Part shown: piece after piece, positions 17,692 to 26,474 of the stretch | Layout: every line of letters starts with the position of its first letter | Numbering within the stretch: the stretch's first letter is position 1 | Assembly: GCA_026985075.1 (NCBI GenBank) | Contig: JALSQX010000071.1 | Location: 1 to 64,000, forward strand | Origin: Blastocatellia bacterium | Lineage (GTDB): Bacteria > Acidobacteriota > Blastocatellia > HR10 > J050 | Reading direction: 5' to 3' | Length of the DNA stretch: 64,000 bases | Position numbers and translations under genes: made by a program | Notes under the pieces: model-generated | The model's database searches: none | Told to the model about the DNA's origin: nothing | The model's input: the letters and a program-made list of their open reading frames with translations, nothing else

Positions 17692-19155
17692 TCACCGAGA
17701 CGCTCGTTCGCCGTGCAATCCAATGGGTCGTTTGATGTACTGGCCGATTCCCGGCTTGGCCACGATTTGACCCTCAGAGAAGACGCGCCGACCACGCAAT
17801 ACAGTATGGACTGGCCATCCATGGAGTTCCATGCCTTCGAAAGGAGTGAAGTCCTGTGCCGAATGAAGGATCTCCGGCGTCACCGATTGTCGCTTCTCCA
17901 TATCGATGATGGCGAAATCGGCATCAGCGCCGACCATGAGCGTCCCTTTCTTCGGATACAAGCCAAAATTGATCGCCGGATTGGCGGCCACGAGTTCGGC
18001 CACTCGCGTGAGCGAGAGTCCACGTTTATGGCTACCCTCTGACAGGAGCACCGGATAGAGCAGCGATGATCCTCCAAATCCAGGAAGCGCCGTCCAGAGG
18101 TCCTCGCCTTTATTCTCCTCAAAGCAACAGGCATGATCGCTGACCACGCTATCGACTTCCCCATCGAGGATCCCCTGCCATAGGAAATCGGCATCCGCTC
18201 GCGTTCGAATCGGGGGATTGACTTTCCCTTTGATTCCACCCGCCGTATCATAAGTCAGCGCCAGATGGTGGAGCGTCGTCTCCAGCTTGATATCCAGATG
18301 CGGATATCGGCGTCGCGCCTCGATGCCCGACTGGAGAGCCGCCTGACTGCTCAGATGGAGAAGATTGAGCGGGCAACCGGTAGCGTCAGCCAGGACGACG
18401 GCTTCCCGGATGGAGAGACTCTCAGTGAGCGGAGGACGCGCCCGACTATAGGCTTCCAGGCCTCTCACCCCCTCGGTCTTCACTTTTTCGATGAAGACGC
18501 GAATGAGTTCCGGGTTCTCACAGTGAAGACTCAGCGCGATACGTCCAGCCGCCCGATGCCTTCGGGCGACCTCGGCCACGCGCTCCATCAACAAGTAGAG
18601 ATGGCCGAGATCGTAATTCTCGGCCATGGTATACTCCGCCCCCCGAGTGGAATCGGCAGCCAGCGTGAGGCCCTTGTAGAACATGTAGAACTTGAACGAC
18701 CCCACGCCATATTGCTCGACGAGCATGCTCACCTCATCGAGCTGCTGGCCGGTCATGATCGCAATATGGTAGCCATAGTCGGTGTAGAAATGCCCCGAGG
18801 ACAGCTCCAGGACTTCGGGAAATATCTGCTCATAAGGGCCCGACTTGTTCAAATAATGGTGACCGGTCCGGAAGTAGCTCAAGATCGTGGTCACGCCGCC
18901 CACTGCCGAGGACGCCGATTCACTCTCGGCATCCTCCGATAATGGCCGATAAATGCCCACGTGATAGTGCGAATCCACGGCTCCCGGAAAAACGAATTTC
19001 CCCGAGGCATCGAGGACGTCATCTCCCTCAGTGGCGGCAATGAGATCGCTCACATTGGCGATACGCCCATCCCGGACGCCGAGATCAGCACGTATCACAC
19101 CAATGTAAGGGATCACTAAAGTCCCATTTTTGACGACGAGATCATACCGAGACAT
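17692..19155 (-). CDS. Dihydropyrimidinase/hydantoinase-family cyclic amidohydrolase
   Basis: A 487-residue metal-dependent hydrolase of the hydantoinase/dihydroorotase/allantoinase group. Metal and catalytic signatures: FPGAVDSHYHVGI (His-x-His), VGSFKFYMFYKG with the probable carboxylated bridging Lys, ALSLHCENPELI, LNLLHLSSQAA and VVSDHACCF (catalytic Asp). The family normally has K-x-x-M/L and the C-terminal KGTLMVGADADFAIID seen here. The start has GGGAGGA. Expected reaction: opening of a cyclic amide or imide; together with nitrilase homologues it suggests a nitrogen-containing substrate for the island. Confidence 0.9.
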   Translation of the reverse strand: MSRYDLVVKNGTLVIPYIGVIRADLGVRDGRIANVSDLIAATEGDDVLDASGKFVFPGAVDSHYHVGIYRPLSEDAESESASSAVGGVTTILSYFRTGHHYLNKSGPYEQIFPEVLELSSGHFYTDYGYHIAIMTGQQLDEVSMLVEQYGVGSFKFYMFYKGLTLAADSTRGAEYTMAENYDLGHLYLLMERVAEVARRHRAAGRIALSLHCENPELIRVFIEKVKTEGVRGLEAYSRARPPLTESLSIREAVVLADATGCPLNLLHLSSQAALQSGIEARRRYPHLDIKLETTLHHLALTYDTAGGIKGKVNPPIRTRADADFLWQGILDGEVDSVVSDHACCFEENKGEDLWTALPGFGGSSLLYPVLLSEGSHKRGLSLTRVAELVAANPAINFGLYPKKGTLMVGADADFAIIDMEKRQSVTPEILHSAQDFTPFEGMELHGWPVHTVLRGRRVFSEGQIVAKPGIGQYIKRPIGLHGERASR

Positions 19156-19221
19156 GTCTTCCTCCCTTCACTCTCATGAACGCAGATCATATGGCGGAGA
19201 TGCGCCGGGGCCTCACCACGT

Positions 19222-20610
19222 TCATCGGTTATCCAGTGTATCGGCCGTCAACTGATTCATGAGCTCGCCAATGTCATCTAAGGATTCCAGGTCATCGATG
19301 AGCTGGTGGATGAGCTGTTGCCGCTCATCGGAGATGATGCCATCGGCCAGCGCGGCGAACTTCCGCCTCAATTCCCCATCGCTCAATGGATCGCGCGGAT
19401 CTCCCTTAGGATAATCGATTCGGCAGGTGAGCGTTTGACCAGATGTCGTTCGAATATCCACCCGGCATGGTTGCATCTCGGGAAACATTCGCTCGAACGC
19501 GTCATCAGCACGCACTTTCACTTTGCTCACCAGGCCCAAAATCCGGGGATCGCGCAACCTGTCCGGTTGAAATTGTCGTGGAGTGACCTCTCGATCGACG
19601 ATGGCGGCGGCAATACAGTATGGGAGACTATGGTCGGCCGTCTCCTTGGATGTGATATCGTACTTGGACGGATCGGCTAGGATTTCTGCGGCGCGACCGA
19701 TGCTGGTGATCATCACTTCTCCGATGTCCTCCGGCGTAAGGCGGTGATCGTGGACCAGCCGGAGCGTCGCGGTGATGGGCGAATGGGTGAGCGCTTCGCT
19801 CGGATAGGGTTTCATCGAGCAGTGCATGATGCGAAATTCAGAGCCCAGCCCTTCGGTCAGCTTCTCGGGCCGCCATTCCCGGCCCACTTCGGCGAACAAT
19901 CCTTCTCGCCCCTCGAAAATCGTTTCCGGACCGACGAATCCCCGTCGCGCCAACAGGGCGGCCATGACGCCGCTTTGGGTCGCCATGGGATCGACCGTAT
20001 TCTTCATCATCGTCAACTTGCCCGCCGTGACCACGCCCAACGTTCCATTGTGAGCACCGGAGATGCCGATGGCATGAACGAGCTGGTCGACGGTGAGCCC
20101 CAGCATTTTACCGGCCACGACCGGTGAGGCGAATTGCGTCAACGTGGCATGATGCCAGCCCAGTTCGCGAATGCCCGGGACGGCGGCTTCGCAGAGACGC
20201 ATTTCGAGGTCATAGGCGATGACAAGGGCCGTGATGAGGTCTCGCCCCGACCGATGTTCCCGCTCCCCGATCGCCAGAGCGGCGGGAATGAGATCGCTCG
20301 GGTGACAAGGGTCCTGCTTCCAATACACATCATTATAATCCATGACGCGGACCATGAGACTGTTGACGAATGAGGCATTGACTGCTGACGTTTTATCGCC
20401 GAATCCGATGATCGTCGCTTCTCTTCGTCCACCTAATTCCCGAGTCACTTCATGGGCGATGCGACAATCTTCGATATGGTACCCACCGAAGGCACACCCA
20501 ATCGCGTCGAGCAAGAATCGCTTGGCCTCTCGAACAACGTCGGGCGGGAGATCGTCATACTGGAGTGCTACGGCATATTCAGCCCACTGACGCGAGATCG
20601 CTTTGGTCAT
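19222..20610 (-). CDS. MmgE/PrpD family protein
   Basis: A 462-residue member of the family that contains 2-methylcitrate dehydratase, cis-aconitate decarboxylase and iminodisuccinate epimerase. Hallmarks: VREAKRFLLDAIGCAFGGY, NDVYWKQDPCHPSDLIPAALAIGE (the D-x-x-x-x-HPS-D active-site motif), GWHHATLTQFASPVVAGKMLGL and MHCSMKPYPSEALTHSPI. The ATG at 20610 fits the GGAGG site better than the ATG at 20616. It is followed by the HD, citryl-CoA-lyase-like and CoA-ligase genes upstream on the same strand, so its substrate is probably a branched di- or tricarboxylate in the same route. Confidence 0.9.
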   Translation of the reverse strand: MTKAISRQWAEYAVALQYDDLPPDVVREAKRFLLDAIGCAFGGYHIEDCRIAHEVTRELGGRREATIIGFGDKTSAVNASFVNSLMVRVMDYNDVYWKQDPCHPSDLIPAALAIGEREHRSGRDLITALVIAYDLEMRLCEAAVPGIRELGWHHATLTQFASPVVAGKMLGLTVDQLVHAIGISGAHNGTLGVVTAGKLTMMKNTVDPMATQSGVMAALLARRGFVGPETIFEGREGLFAEVGREWRPEKLTEGLGSEFRIMHCSMKPYPSEALTHSPITATLRLVHDHRLTPEDIGEVMITSIGRAAEILADPSKYDITSKETADHSLPYCIAAAIVDREVTPRQFQPDRLRDPRILGLVSKVKVRADDAFERMFPEMQPCRVDIRTTSGQTLTCRIDYPKGDPRDPLSDGELRRKFAALADGIISDERQQLIHQLIDDLESLDDIGELMNQLTADTLDNR

Positions 20611-20681
20611 CGGCATCCTCCACAGGTGTTGAGAACGTGAGCCATGGGGAGAGGGATAATCGAAGGCACGAACACCGATTG

Positions 20682-21227
20682 TCAGAATGGACGCTTCTTG
20701 CTCACCAGATCGAAATCGATGAAGTCAGCGTGGTGAAAGATGATCGACTCTGGCGATCGCGTGACGTGATCCCCTTCTTTAGAGTGCGTGGCGACCACAT
20801 GCATGACGCCTTCGGGCAACCCTCGGCGATAGCACATCCCGACGCCGACGAATGGATGACGCAGATAATGCCCTTTTTGGCTTCGGATGAACCGACCGTC
20901 TTTCTTCTCGTATTCGATGAGTTTCCCCACGTCGGCCAACAGTGCGCCGGCGATGAGGTGATCTCGATTGATCGGCATGCGGTCTCCATAGGCTTCTCGC
21001 AAAACGCCCTCCACGGCCATACACATGCGACAGACAGTGCGCACGTGCTCAATGAAATTGATGCTCACATCATCCGCCCACAACGTGAACGGCATCTGGA
21101 GAAGATCATCGAGCGTCCACCCCCCATCTCGAAGGGCATCCTCCCAAACAGCGAGCGTCTTCTCGCGCAACTCCTGATCCTGGATTTCATCGAATTCGGG
21201 GATGAGTGTCCTGATCCGCTCTCTCAT
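20682..21227 (-). CDS. HD-domain-like protein with degenerate HD motif
   Basis: The ATG at 21227, 10 bases after GGAGGA, is the likely start (181 residues); an upstream GTG at 21281 would overlap the previous stop. The sequence FIEHVRTVCRMC...LIAGALLADVGKLIEY...LRHPFVGVGM...HHADFID follows HD phosphohydrolases, with His61 retained but Ala98-Asp99 in place of the His-Asp pair. Metal binding and phosphohydrolase activity are therefore doubtful, or a different ligand set is used. It sits between MmgE/PrpD and the citryl-CoA-lyase-like gene and probably travels with this cassette. Confidence 0.78.
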   Translation of the reverse strand: MRERIRTLIPEFDEIQDQELREKTLAVWEDALRDGGWTLDDLLQMPFTLWADDVSINFIEHVRTVCRMCMAVEGVLREAYGDRMPINRDHLIAGALLADVGKLIEYEKKDGRFIRSQKGHYLRHPFVGVGMCYRRGLPEGVMHVVATHSKEGDHVTRSPESIIFHHADFIDFDLVSKKRPF

Positions 21228-21280
21228 CGTTCCACATTCCTCCGCAAGGTGAAAGAGTGCAATAGCGGACATCTCGTCCA

Positions 21281-22075
21281 CTACTCCACTCTTTCACCCT
21301 TCCACTGTCTCTCTTCGGGACCATCGTATGCGATATCTGTGGGATGGATGCGGCGCATGGGTTTCTGGCGGCTCTTCTCTTCGTAGATATGCGCGACGAG
21401 CCCCGGTATTCGAGCCATCATGAAGAAAGCATCAGCCAAGATGGGCTCGAATTTCAGTTCGCAGAGCAGAGCGGCGATGGCGCCATCGGCGTTGATGGGA
21501 ACCGGCCTCTGGAGTCGCTCGCTCAATGCGCGTTCGATGGCCCGCGCCATGGCTACGAAGTCACCCGCGATACCCCACGTCGCCGCCAGCTCGAATAATC
21601 GGATCGTACGGGGATCCCGCGTATGCAGGCGATGTCCGAATCCATGAATGCGCGCACCACGATCGTGAAACTTTTTGACCACCCAGTTGGCCGCTTCTTC
21701 CGGCGAAGTCGATTGCTGACGTTGATAATGGACGCCTTCGGAGAGGACGTTCATGCACTCCTCGATGGCTCCGCCATGATACTGAGAGATGGCCAGGATG
21801 CCTCCCGCCACGGCGGCGCTCAACTCCGCCCCCGTCGACGCAATCGTACGGGCGGCCAGCGTCGAAGGCGGCGACCCTCCATGATCGATCACCGAGACGA
21901 GTATGGCCTCGATGACCTTCCCCTCGTTCCCCTTGGGAAGCTCTCCCTTCAACGCCAGATAAATGGCCTCCCCGTAGGAGATGCGCCCGATGAGCTCATC
22001 GAGGCGATATCCCCGCAACAGGATCTTATTGGGCTCGACCTTTGTAATTGCCGTTTTCCATCGCAAATCAGTCAT
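21281..22075 (-). CDS. Citryl-CoA lyase / citrate synthase-like protein
   Basis: A 264-residue short member of the citrate synthase superfamily. It starts KTAITKVEPNKILLRGYRLDELIGRISYGEAIYLALKGELP and contains GAELSAAVAGGILAISQYHGGAIEECM and ARIHGFGHRLHTRDPRTIRL, matching the active-site His motifs (GxxHGG and GxGHR) with a late D-G-A-I. The small size fits citryl-CoA lyase (CclA) of the two-step citrate cleavage system or related acyl-CoA lyases. It is directly downstream of a two-subunit CoA ligase, the same pairing as citryl-CoA synthetase plus lyase. The acyl group could differ from citrate. Confidence 0.85.
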   Translation of the reverse strand: MTDLRWKTAITKVEPNKILLRGYRLDELIGRISYGEAIYLALKGELPKGNEGKVIEAILVSVIDHGGSPPSTLAARTIASTGAELSAAVAGGILAISQYHGGAIEECMNVLSEGVHYQRQQSTSPEEAANWVVKKFHDRGARIHGFGHRLHTRDPRTIRLFELAATWGIAGDFVAMARAIERALSERLQRPVPINADGAIAALLCELKFEPILADAFFMMARIPGLVAHIYEEKSRQKPMRRIHPTDIAYDGPEERQWKGERVE

Positions 22076-22144
22076 GACTCATCCGTCCTGGAACTGGCGT
22101 CCACTGCCGAGATGACCTCTCGATTCATCGCCACGTGATTCGCC

Positions 22145-23053
22145 TCAGAGCGAGATGGCCCCATCGAGAATGCGCCGAGTAACTTGGGGGACGTCATTGA
22201 AGGTTTCCACCAGATAAGCGCCCACTTGCCTGAGCCGCCTCACCTTTCCCTCATAGGTTCCGCGATTCCCCTCGACGATGGCACCGGCGTGGGAAAAGCG
22301 CGTTCCCGATTTGGCGGCGCGCCCGCCAATGTAGGCGATGAGCGGTTTGGTGAATTCTCCCCGTTCGATCAATTCGGCAACGCGTTCCTCCTGAGAGGTC
22401 CCAATCTCTCCAAACATGACTACGGCCTTCGTCTCCTCATCGGCCTGGAAGAGTTTCAAGACATCCGGCAAGGGCATACCCACGATAGCGTCTCCACCCA
22501 CATGGACAATCGTGCTCGTGCCCATCCCCTGTTTGCCGAGATAATAGGCGGTCGACGCGCTCATTCCTCCGCTTCGGGAGACGATTCCCACAGGACCCGG
22601 TTTGAACCAAGCGCGGGCTGATTCTGCCGTTCCCCCCATCATTCCCAGAACGCCTTTGCCCGGGCTGAGAACACCAACCGTATTCGGTCCGATGAATTGT
22701 GCCCCTCGTTTCTCCGCCGCTCGAATGATCTCCAGCACATCGTACAACGGGACGCGATCGGGGATGAGCACTAACAGCTTAATACTCGCCTCGATGGCCT
22801 CCAACGCCGCTTCTTTCACCAGGGGAGCGGGGACGAATATGACGCTGATGTCGATCGGACCGACATTCTCTTGAGCTTCAGCGACCGTGTCGAATACGGG
22901 AACTCCATGAACGACGCGTCCTCCCTTTCCCGGAGTACATCCAGCCACCACACGCGTTCCATATTCCATCATGAGTCGAGTGCGCACCGAGCCCTCCCGC
23001 CCGGTGATCCCCTGAACGAGTACCCGCTTCGTTTGATCGATGAGAATGGCCAT
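22145..23053 (-). CDS. CoA-binding small subunit of an acyl-CoA ligase (SucD/CcsB-like)
   Basis: A 302-residue SucD-type subunit. A Rossmann CoA-binding domain (RVLVQGITGREGSVRTRLMMEYGTRVVAGCTPGKGG) is followed by the ligase domain with SRSGGMSAS and the phosphohistidine site GTRFSHAGAIVEGNRG. The reaction is nucleotide-dependent CoA thioester formation via a phospho-His. It pairs with the ATP-grasp subunit 18 bp upstream and with the lyase-like gene downstream. Possible substrates: citrate, malate, citramalate or succinate-like acids; sequence reading alone cannot choose. Confidence 0.9.
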   Translation of the reverse strand: MAILIDQTKRVLVQGITGREGSVRTRLMMEYGTRVVAGCTPGKGGRVVHGVPVFDTVAEAQENVGPIDISVIFVPAPLVKEAALEAIEASIKLLVLIPDRVPLYDVLEIIRAAEKRGAQFIGPNTVGVLSPGKGVLGMMGGTAESARAWFKPGPVGIVSRSGGMSASTAYYLGKQGMGTSTIVHVGGDAIVGMPLPDVLKLFQADEETKAVVMFGEIGTSQEERVAELIERGEFTKPLIAYIGGRAAKSGTRFSHAGAIVEGNRGTYEGKVRRLRQVGAYLVETFNDVPQVTRRILDGAISL

Positions 23054-23071
23054 GGCGCCAGATGATGTGCA

Positions 23072-24673
23072 TCACTGTTCAACAGGTACGACACTCTCTA
23101 CGGCTTCGCTCGTTCGCTTGACTTTTTGGCGATACTCATCGAGCCCCTCGATGGGCAAGTCAATCCTGGCCCCGTTCTGGCCATGAAACCAGCACTCCAC
23201 CTCGCACGCCAGGCATTCTATACAGCCCCCGCGTTGGGCCTCCTCTCGAGTGATTGCCAGTACGGGAAGGTCATTCTCTAGTTTCAAGATCTGAGGAACG
23301 CAGGCCTGGACACAGATCTTCGTCTCGCAATGCGCGCACTTGGCATGATCGAAGGTGATCGTTCCCGTACGAATGTCGAACGCATACGGCTCGTGAGGTG
23401 GGGCATCTTCGGCCGGGGTCGAAGGGATTCCGACCGGCGTTCGCTCAGTGGATCGATGGGCGTCGACCAGTTGGCGAAGCCGTTGAGCACAAAAATCAGC
23501 CGAATCATCCTTCCGGTAAACCTCGACGGGAGCGGGGAGATCTCGAGTGTAAGCTTGTATGATGTGCGCCGCGAGGTCCTCTCCATTTCCACCCAATCGA
23601 AGCACCGCGGGAATGGAAAGGTTTTCCTCCCGAAACGCCTTCACCAGCGCCCGCGCGATGTGAAATTGCTCCTGGCTGGCCACGCCGGATCCGGACTCGA
23701 AGTAGGCGTCGATGTTGGGCTGGGAGAGGATGATCTTTGCCGCACGGTAGAACTTAGAGGCGGGAGGATTCCCGCTCGTATCACAAAAATTGGCCACCTT
23801 GAATCCCCATCGCGTCACGGCATCCATAGACATCATCGAGCCACCACCGCCAGCCCCGTGGAACCCGATGTATCCCTCCCCGGCCCGGAACCCCTGGGCC
23901 AATTGGATGAAATAAAAAGTTCCCCGATAGTCATTTTTCTCGACGTGATAAGCGATACGCTCCAGCTCCGTGGGCGGATGATTCAACTCCCGAGCGATCT
24001 CGATCCCCAACTCGGGATGCCGATAGACGGCATAATCATCCACCGTGATGCGACAGTCGGCGGCGACGACCTCCCCATCGGCCGTCAGCACCAGCGGATT
24101 GATCTCGGCCGCGCGCGCCTCCACTCCTCGTGCGACGAGGTAGAGCTTTTCCAGCACCTCAGCCAGCTGTACCTGCAATCGTCCGCGGATGCCTGTCCGG
24201 CGAACGATATTCCGCGCCTGATAAGCGTGGAGGCCTTCAATCACATCGATGGCCTCACGAGCCACCTTGTCTGGATGGTGCTGCGCGATGTCCTCCACGC
24301 CCGTTCCTCCCACGGAACTGAACAGCATGACGGGTCGGCGCTCGCTATCATCGATGATGAACCCCAGATAGAACTCCCGCTCGACGTCGAGCTTCTCCTC
24401 CACGAGGACGTATTCGACGGGGAAATTCTCGACCCTCATGGAGAGGATGTCGGCTGCTGCCGCCCGCGCTTCTTCAGCCGTTTCGGCGAAGCGAATGCCT
24501 CCTATTCCCGCTCGACCCGTGGTCCAGACCTGAGCCTTGATGACCACGGGCAGTCCAATCTCTTCGGCGGCATTCGCGGCCCCCTGGGGAGTCGCGACGA
24601 CCGCTCCCCGTGGAATACGGATTCCCTGCTGCCTGAGCAACTCTTTCCCCTGATACTCATGTAATCGAGCCAT
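23072..24673 (-). CDS. ATP-grasp large subunit of an acyl-CoA ligase fused to a ferredoxin domain
   Basis: A 533-residue protein. Residues 1-400 are SucC-like: HEYQGKELLRQQGIRIPRG, GLPVVIKAQV, RAAEINPLVLTADGEVVAADCRITVDD and the GFHGAGGGG loop. Residues 430-500 form an extra domain with two four-Cys sets: C446-x2-C449-x4-C454-x3-C458 and C484-x2-C487-x2-C490-x3-C494, fitting two 4Fe-4S clusters. Ordinary SucC/CcsA subunits of about 390-430 residues lack this. GGAAAGGA precedes the ATG. The fusion suggests that CoA ligation is coupled to, or regulated by, an electron carrier. Confidence 0.9.
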   Translation of the reverse strand: MARLHEYQGKELLRQQGIRIPRGAVVATPQGAANAAEEIGLPVVIKAQVWTTGRAGIGGIRFAETAEEARAAAADILSMRVENFPVEYVLVEEKLDVEREFYLGFIIDDSERRPVMLFSSVGGTGVEDIAQHHPDKVAREAIDVIEGLHAYQARNIVRRTGIRGRLQVQLAEVLEKLYLVARGVEARAAEINPLVLTADGEVVAADCRITVDDYAVYRHPELGIEIARELNHPPTELERIAYHVEKNDYRGTFYFIQLAQGFRAGEGYIGFHGAGGGGSMMSMDAVTRWGFKVANFCDTSGNPPASKFYRAAKIILSQPNIDAYFESGSGVASQEQFHIARALVKAFREENLSIPAVLRLGGNGEDLAAHIIQAYTRDLPAPVEVYRKDDSADFCAQRLRQLVDAHRSTERTPVGIPSTPAEDAPPHEPYAFDIRTGTITFDHAKCAHCETKICVQACVPQILKLENDLPVLAITREEAQRGGCIECLACEVECWFHGQNGARIDLPIEGLDEYRQKVKRTSEAVESVVPVEQ

Positions 24674-24690
24674 GGTCCTTTCCGCCCCTC

Positions 24691-24760
24691 AACAATAAGT
24701 GGCGCAAGCCGTCAGCTCGCGTTACTTCATTCTTGCGGTGTGGCTTACGAGGCTATGGTT
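24691..24760. repeat. REP-like dispersed element, degenerate copy
   Basis: The stretch GGCGCAAGCCGTCAGCT-CGCGTTACTTC followed by TTGCGGTGTGGCTTAC and GAGGCTATGG resembles the segments at 55590-55700. Shared pieces include GGCGCAA, CAGCT, TACTTC and GTGTGG. It fills the gap between the CoA-ligase and SDR genes. Similarity was judged by eye only. Confidence 0.4.
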
Positions 24761-24815
24761 GGCCTCTTCGGGTCATCACAATGGTCGCCGGCGATGAGGC
24801 CTCATAGTGACCACC

Positions 24816-25568
24816 TCACAAGCTCCCGCCCCCATTGGCCATCAGGATTTGCCCTCTCAACCAATATGCATCCGGGCTGACCAGGAAGGCGACGACCTTG
24901 GCAATGTCCTCCGGCTCGCCCAATCGTCCCACCGGCGTCCGATTGAGGGCGGCTCGGCGAATTTCATCATTCTCGATGAACGGGCGACCCATATCGGTGT
25001 GCGTCAATCCCGGCGCGACGCCATTGACGACGATGCCTAGCGGAGCCAATTCCACGGCCAGAACCTTGGTGATCATCTCCAGCGCCGCCTTGGAAGCAGA
25101 ATAGATCAAGCCGCCGGGGAACGCCCGATGGGCGACTTCCGACGAGATGTTCACCATCGCTCCCCCGCGATCTTTCATCAGAGGCACCGCCGCCCGGGCA
25201 CACAGCCAGACCGCCTTGGCGTTCACATCCAGGATGCGATACCACTCCTCTTCGGTCATCACCATGAGGGGAGCGACCGTGATCTGTCCGGCGTTGTTCA
25301 CCAGGATGTCGAGCCGACCGAACTGCTCTTTGATCGCGGAGAACATCTTCTCGACCTGATCGGCCCGGGAGACGTCGGCCTGGAGGGCTATGGCTCGCCC
25401 TCCGTTGGACCGGATTTCATCGACGACCTGCTGGGCGCCCTGAGCGCTTCGATGGTAATTGACGATGACGTGAGCGCCGCGATGGGATAATTCCAGGGCG
25501 ATGCTCCGTCCGATTCCCCGCCCCGCCCCGGTGACGAGGGCGATCTTATCTTTTAACACTCCATCCAT
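24816..25568 (-). CDS. Short-chain dehydrogenase/reductase (FabG-like)
   Basis: A 250-residue classical SDR. The N-terminal LVTGAGRGIGRSIA cofactor loop, DILVNNAGQI, NISSEVA (catalytic Ser) and YSASKAALEMITK (catalytic Tyr and Lys) are all present, with PGLTHTDM after the active site. VNYHRSAQGA at the end of beta-2 points to NADP(H). The start has GGAGG. It lies between the CoA ligase and the GntR regulator and probably interconverts a hydroxy- and keto-acyl intermediate; the substrate is unknown. Confidence 0.93.
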   Translation of the reverse strand: MDGVLKDKIALVTGAGRGIGRSIALELSHRGAHVIVNYHRSAQGAQQVVDEIRSNGGRAIALQADVSRADQVEKMFSAIKEQFGRLDILVNNAGQITVAPLMVMTEEEWYRILDVNAKAVWLCARAAVPLMKDRGGAMVNISSEVAHRAFPGGLIYSASKAALEMITKVLAVELAPLGIVVNGVAPGLTHTDMGRPFIENDEIRRAALNRTPVGRLGEPEDIAKVVAFLVSPDAYWLRGQILMANGGGSL

Positions 25569-25650
25569 GCGTCCTCCAGGATGCGGCGTAGGATGCCGCC
25601 TCAGCGAAAGATGCGATCACTCGGCATAGGGAGCGCCGGCCGCTGAGCGT

Positions 25651-26412
25651 TCACTTATGCAGCCACCCGTTGCCGATATCCTTTTTCCCGCGCGTGAGTC
25701 GCACGGTGTAGGAGTACATATCCGTGCGATAGAGGGTCTTGACGTATTCGACGGGTTCACCGTCACGACTGAAGACGGTGCGCTCAATGGAGAGCAACGG
25801 CGCGCCAATATTGACTTCGAGCAGGCCAGCCACATATCCATCGGCGAGCGCTGCTGAGATGACCTGAATGGCTTCACCCAACCGAATGTGATACTTATCC
25901 TCGAGGATCTTCAACAACGAGCCTTCGGCGAAATCTTCTCGGCTCAACCGACGCCCAATCGACTCGGGCAGGTAGTTGATCACGTAGCTATAAGGCGTCC
26001 CTCGAAACGAACGAACCTTTTTCGCCCTCAATACCCGCTGGCCAGGTTTCATGCGGAGCTGCTCAGCCTCAGGCTCAGCAGCCTCGATCATCGAAACATC
26101 CAGCACCTTCACCGTTGTCTCAATGCCCATGGCCATCAGATCTTCGATGAATCCCGTCAAGCGAATGGATCCTTTCGCCGGCTTCCGTTGCGTGACGAAG
26201 GTGCCCAAACCTTGCCGACGCTCAATCAGTCCCTCCTCGACCAGAGACGCCAGCGCTTGGCGCACGGTGATGCGGCTGACGCCATATTGCTTACTGAGCT
26301 GGGCCTCGGTGGGGAGCCGCTCACCCTGAGCGAGTTCGCCAGAGTTAATCTTCTCCCGCAGGATACTCTCCAGCTGGTAGTAAAGAGGTACTTTTTTATT
26401 CTCGAACGGCAT
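25651..26412 (-). CDS. GntR-family regulator with UTRA effector domain (HutC subfamily)
   Basis: A 253-residue regulator. The winged HTH is at residues 8-75 (YYQLESILREKINSGELAQGERLPTEAQLSKQYGVSRITVRQALASLVEEGLIERRQGLGTFV); the rest is a UTRA ligand domain ending FSRDGEPVEYVKTLYRTDMYSYTVRL. It is clearly paralogous to the regulator at 37296-38090. It is adjacent to the first TonB receptor and next to the catabolic genes, so it may control either. The effector is likely a small metabolite. Confidence 0.92.
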   Translation of the reverse strand: MPFENKKVPLYYQLESILREKINSGELAQGERLPTEAQLSKQYGVSRITVRQALASLVEEGLIERRQGLGTFVTQRKPAKGSIRLTGFIEDLMAMGIETTVKVLDVSMIEAAEPEAEQLRMKPGQRVLRAKKVRSFRGTPYSYVINYLPESIGRRLSREDFAEGSLLKILEDKYHIRLGEAIQVISAALADGYVAGLLEVNIGAPLLSIERTVFSRDGEPVEYVKTLYRTDMYSYTVRLTRGKKDIGNGWLHK

Positions 26413-26474
26413 CGACGTCCACCTCAGTTCTCAACGTCTCGCTCGGAGAGCCTTCATACAATCATACCTCGAGC

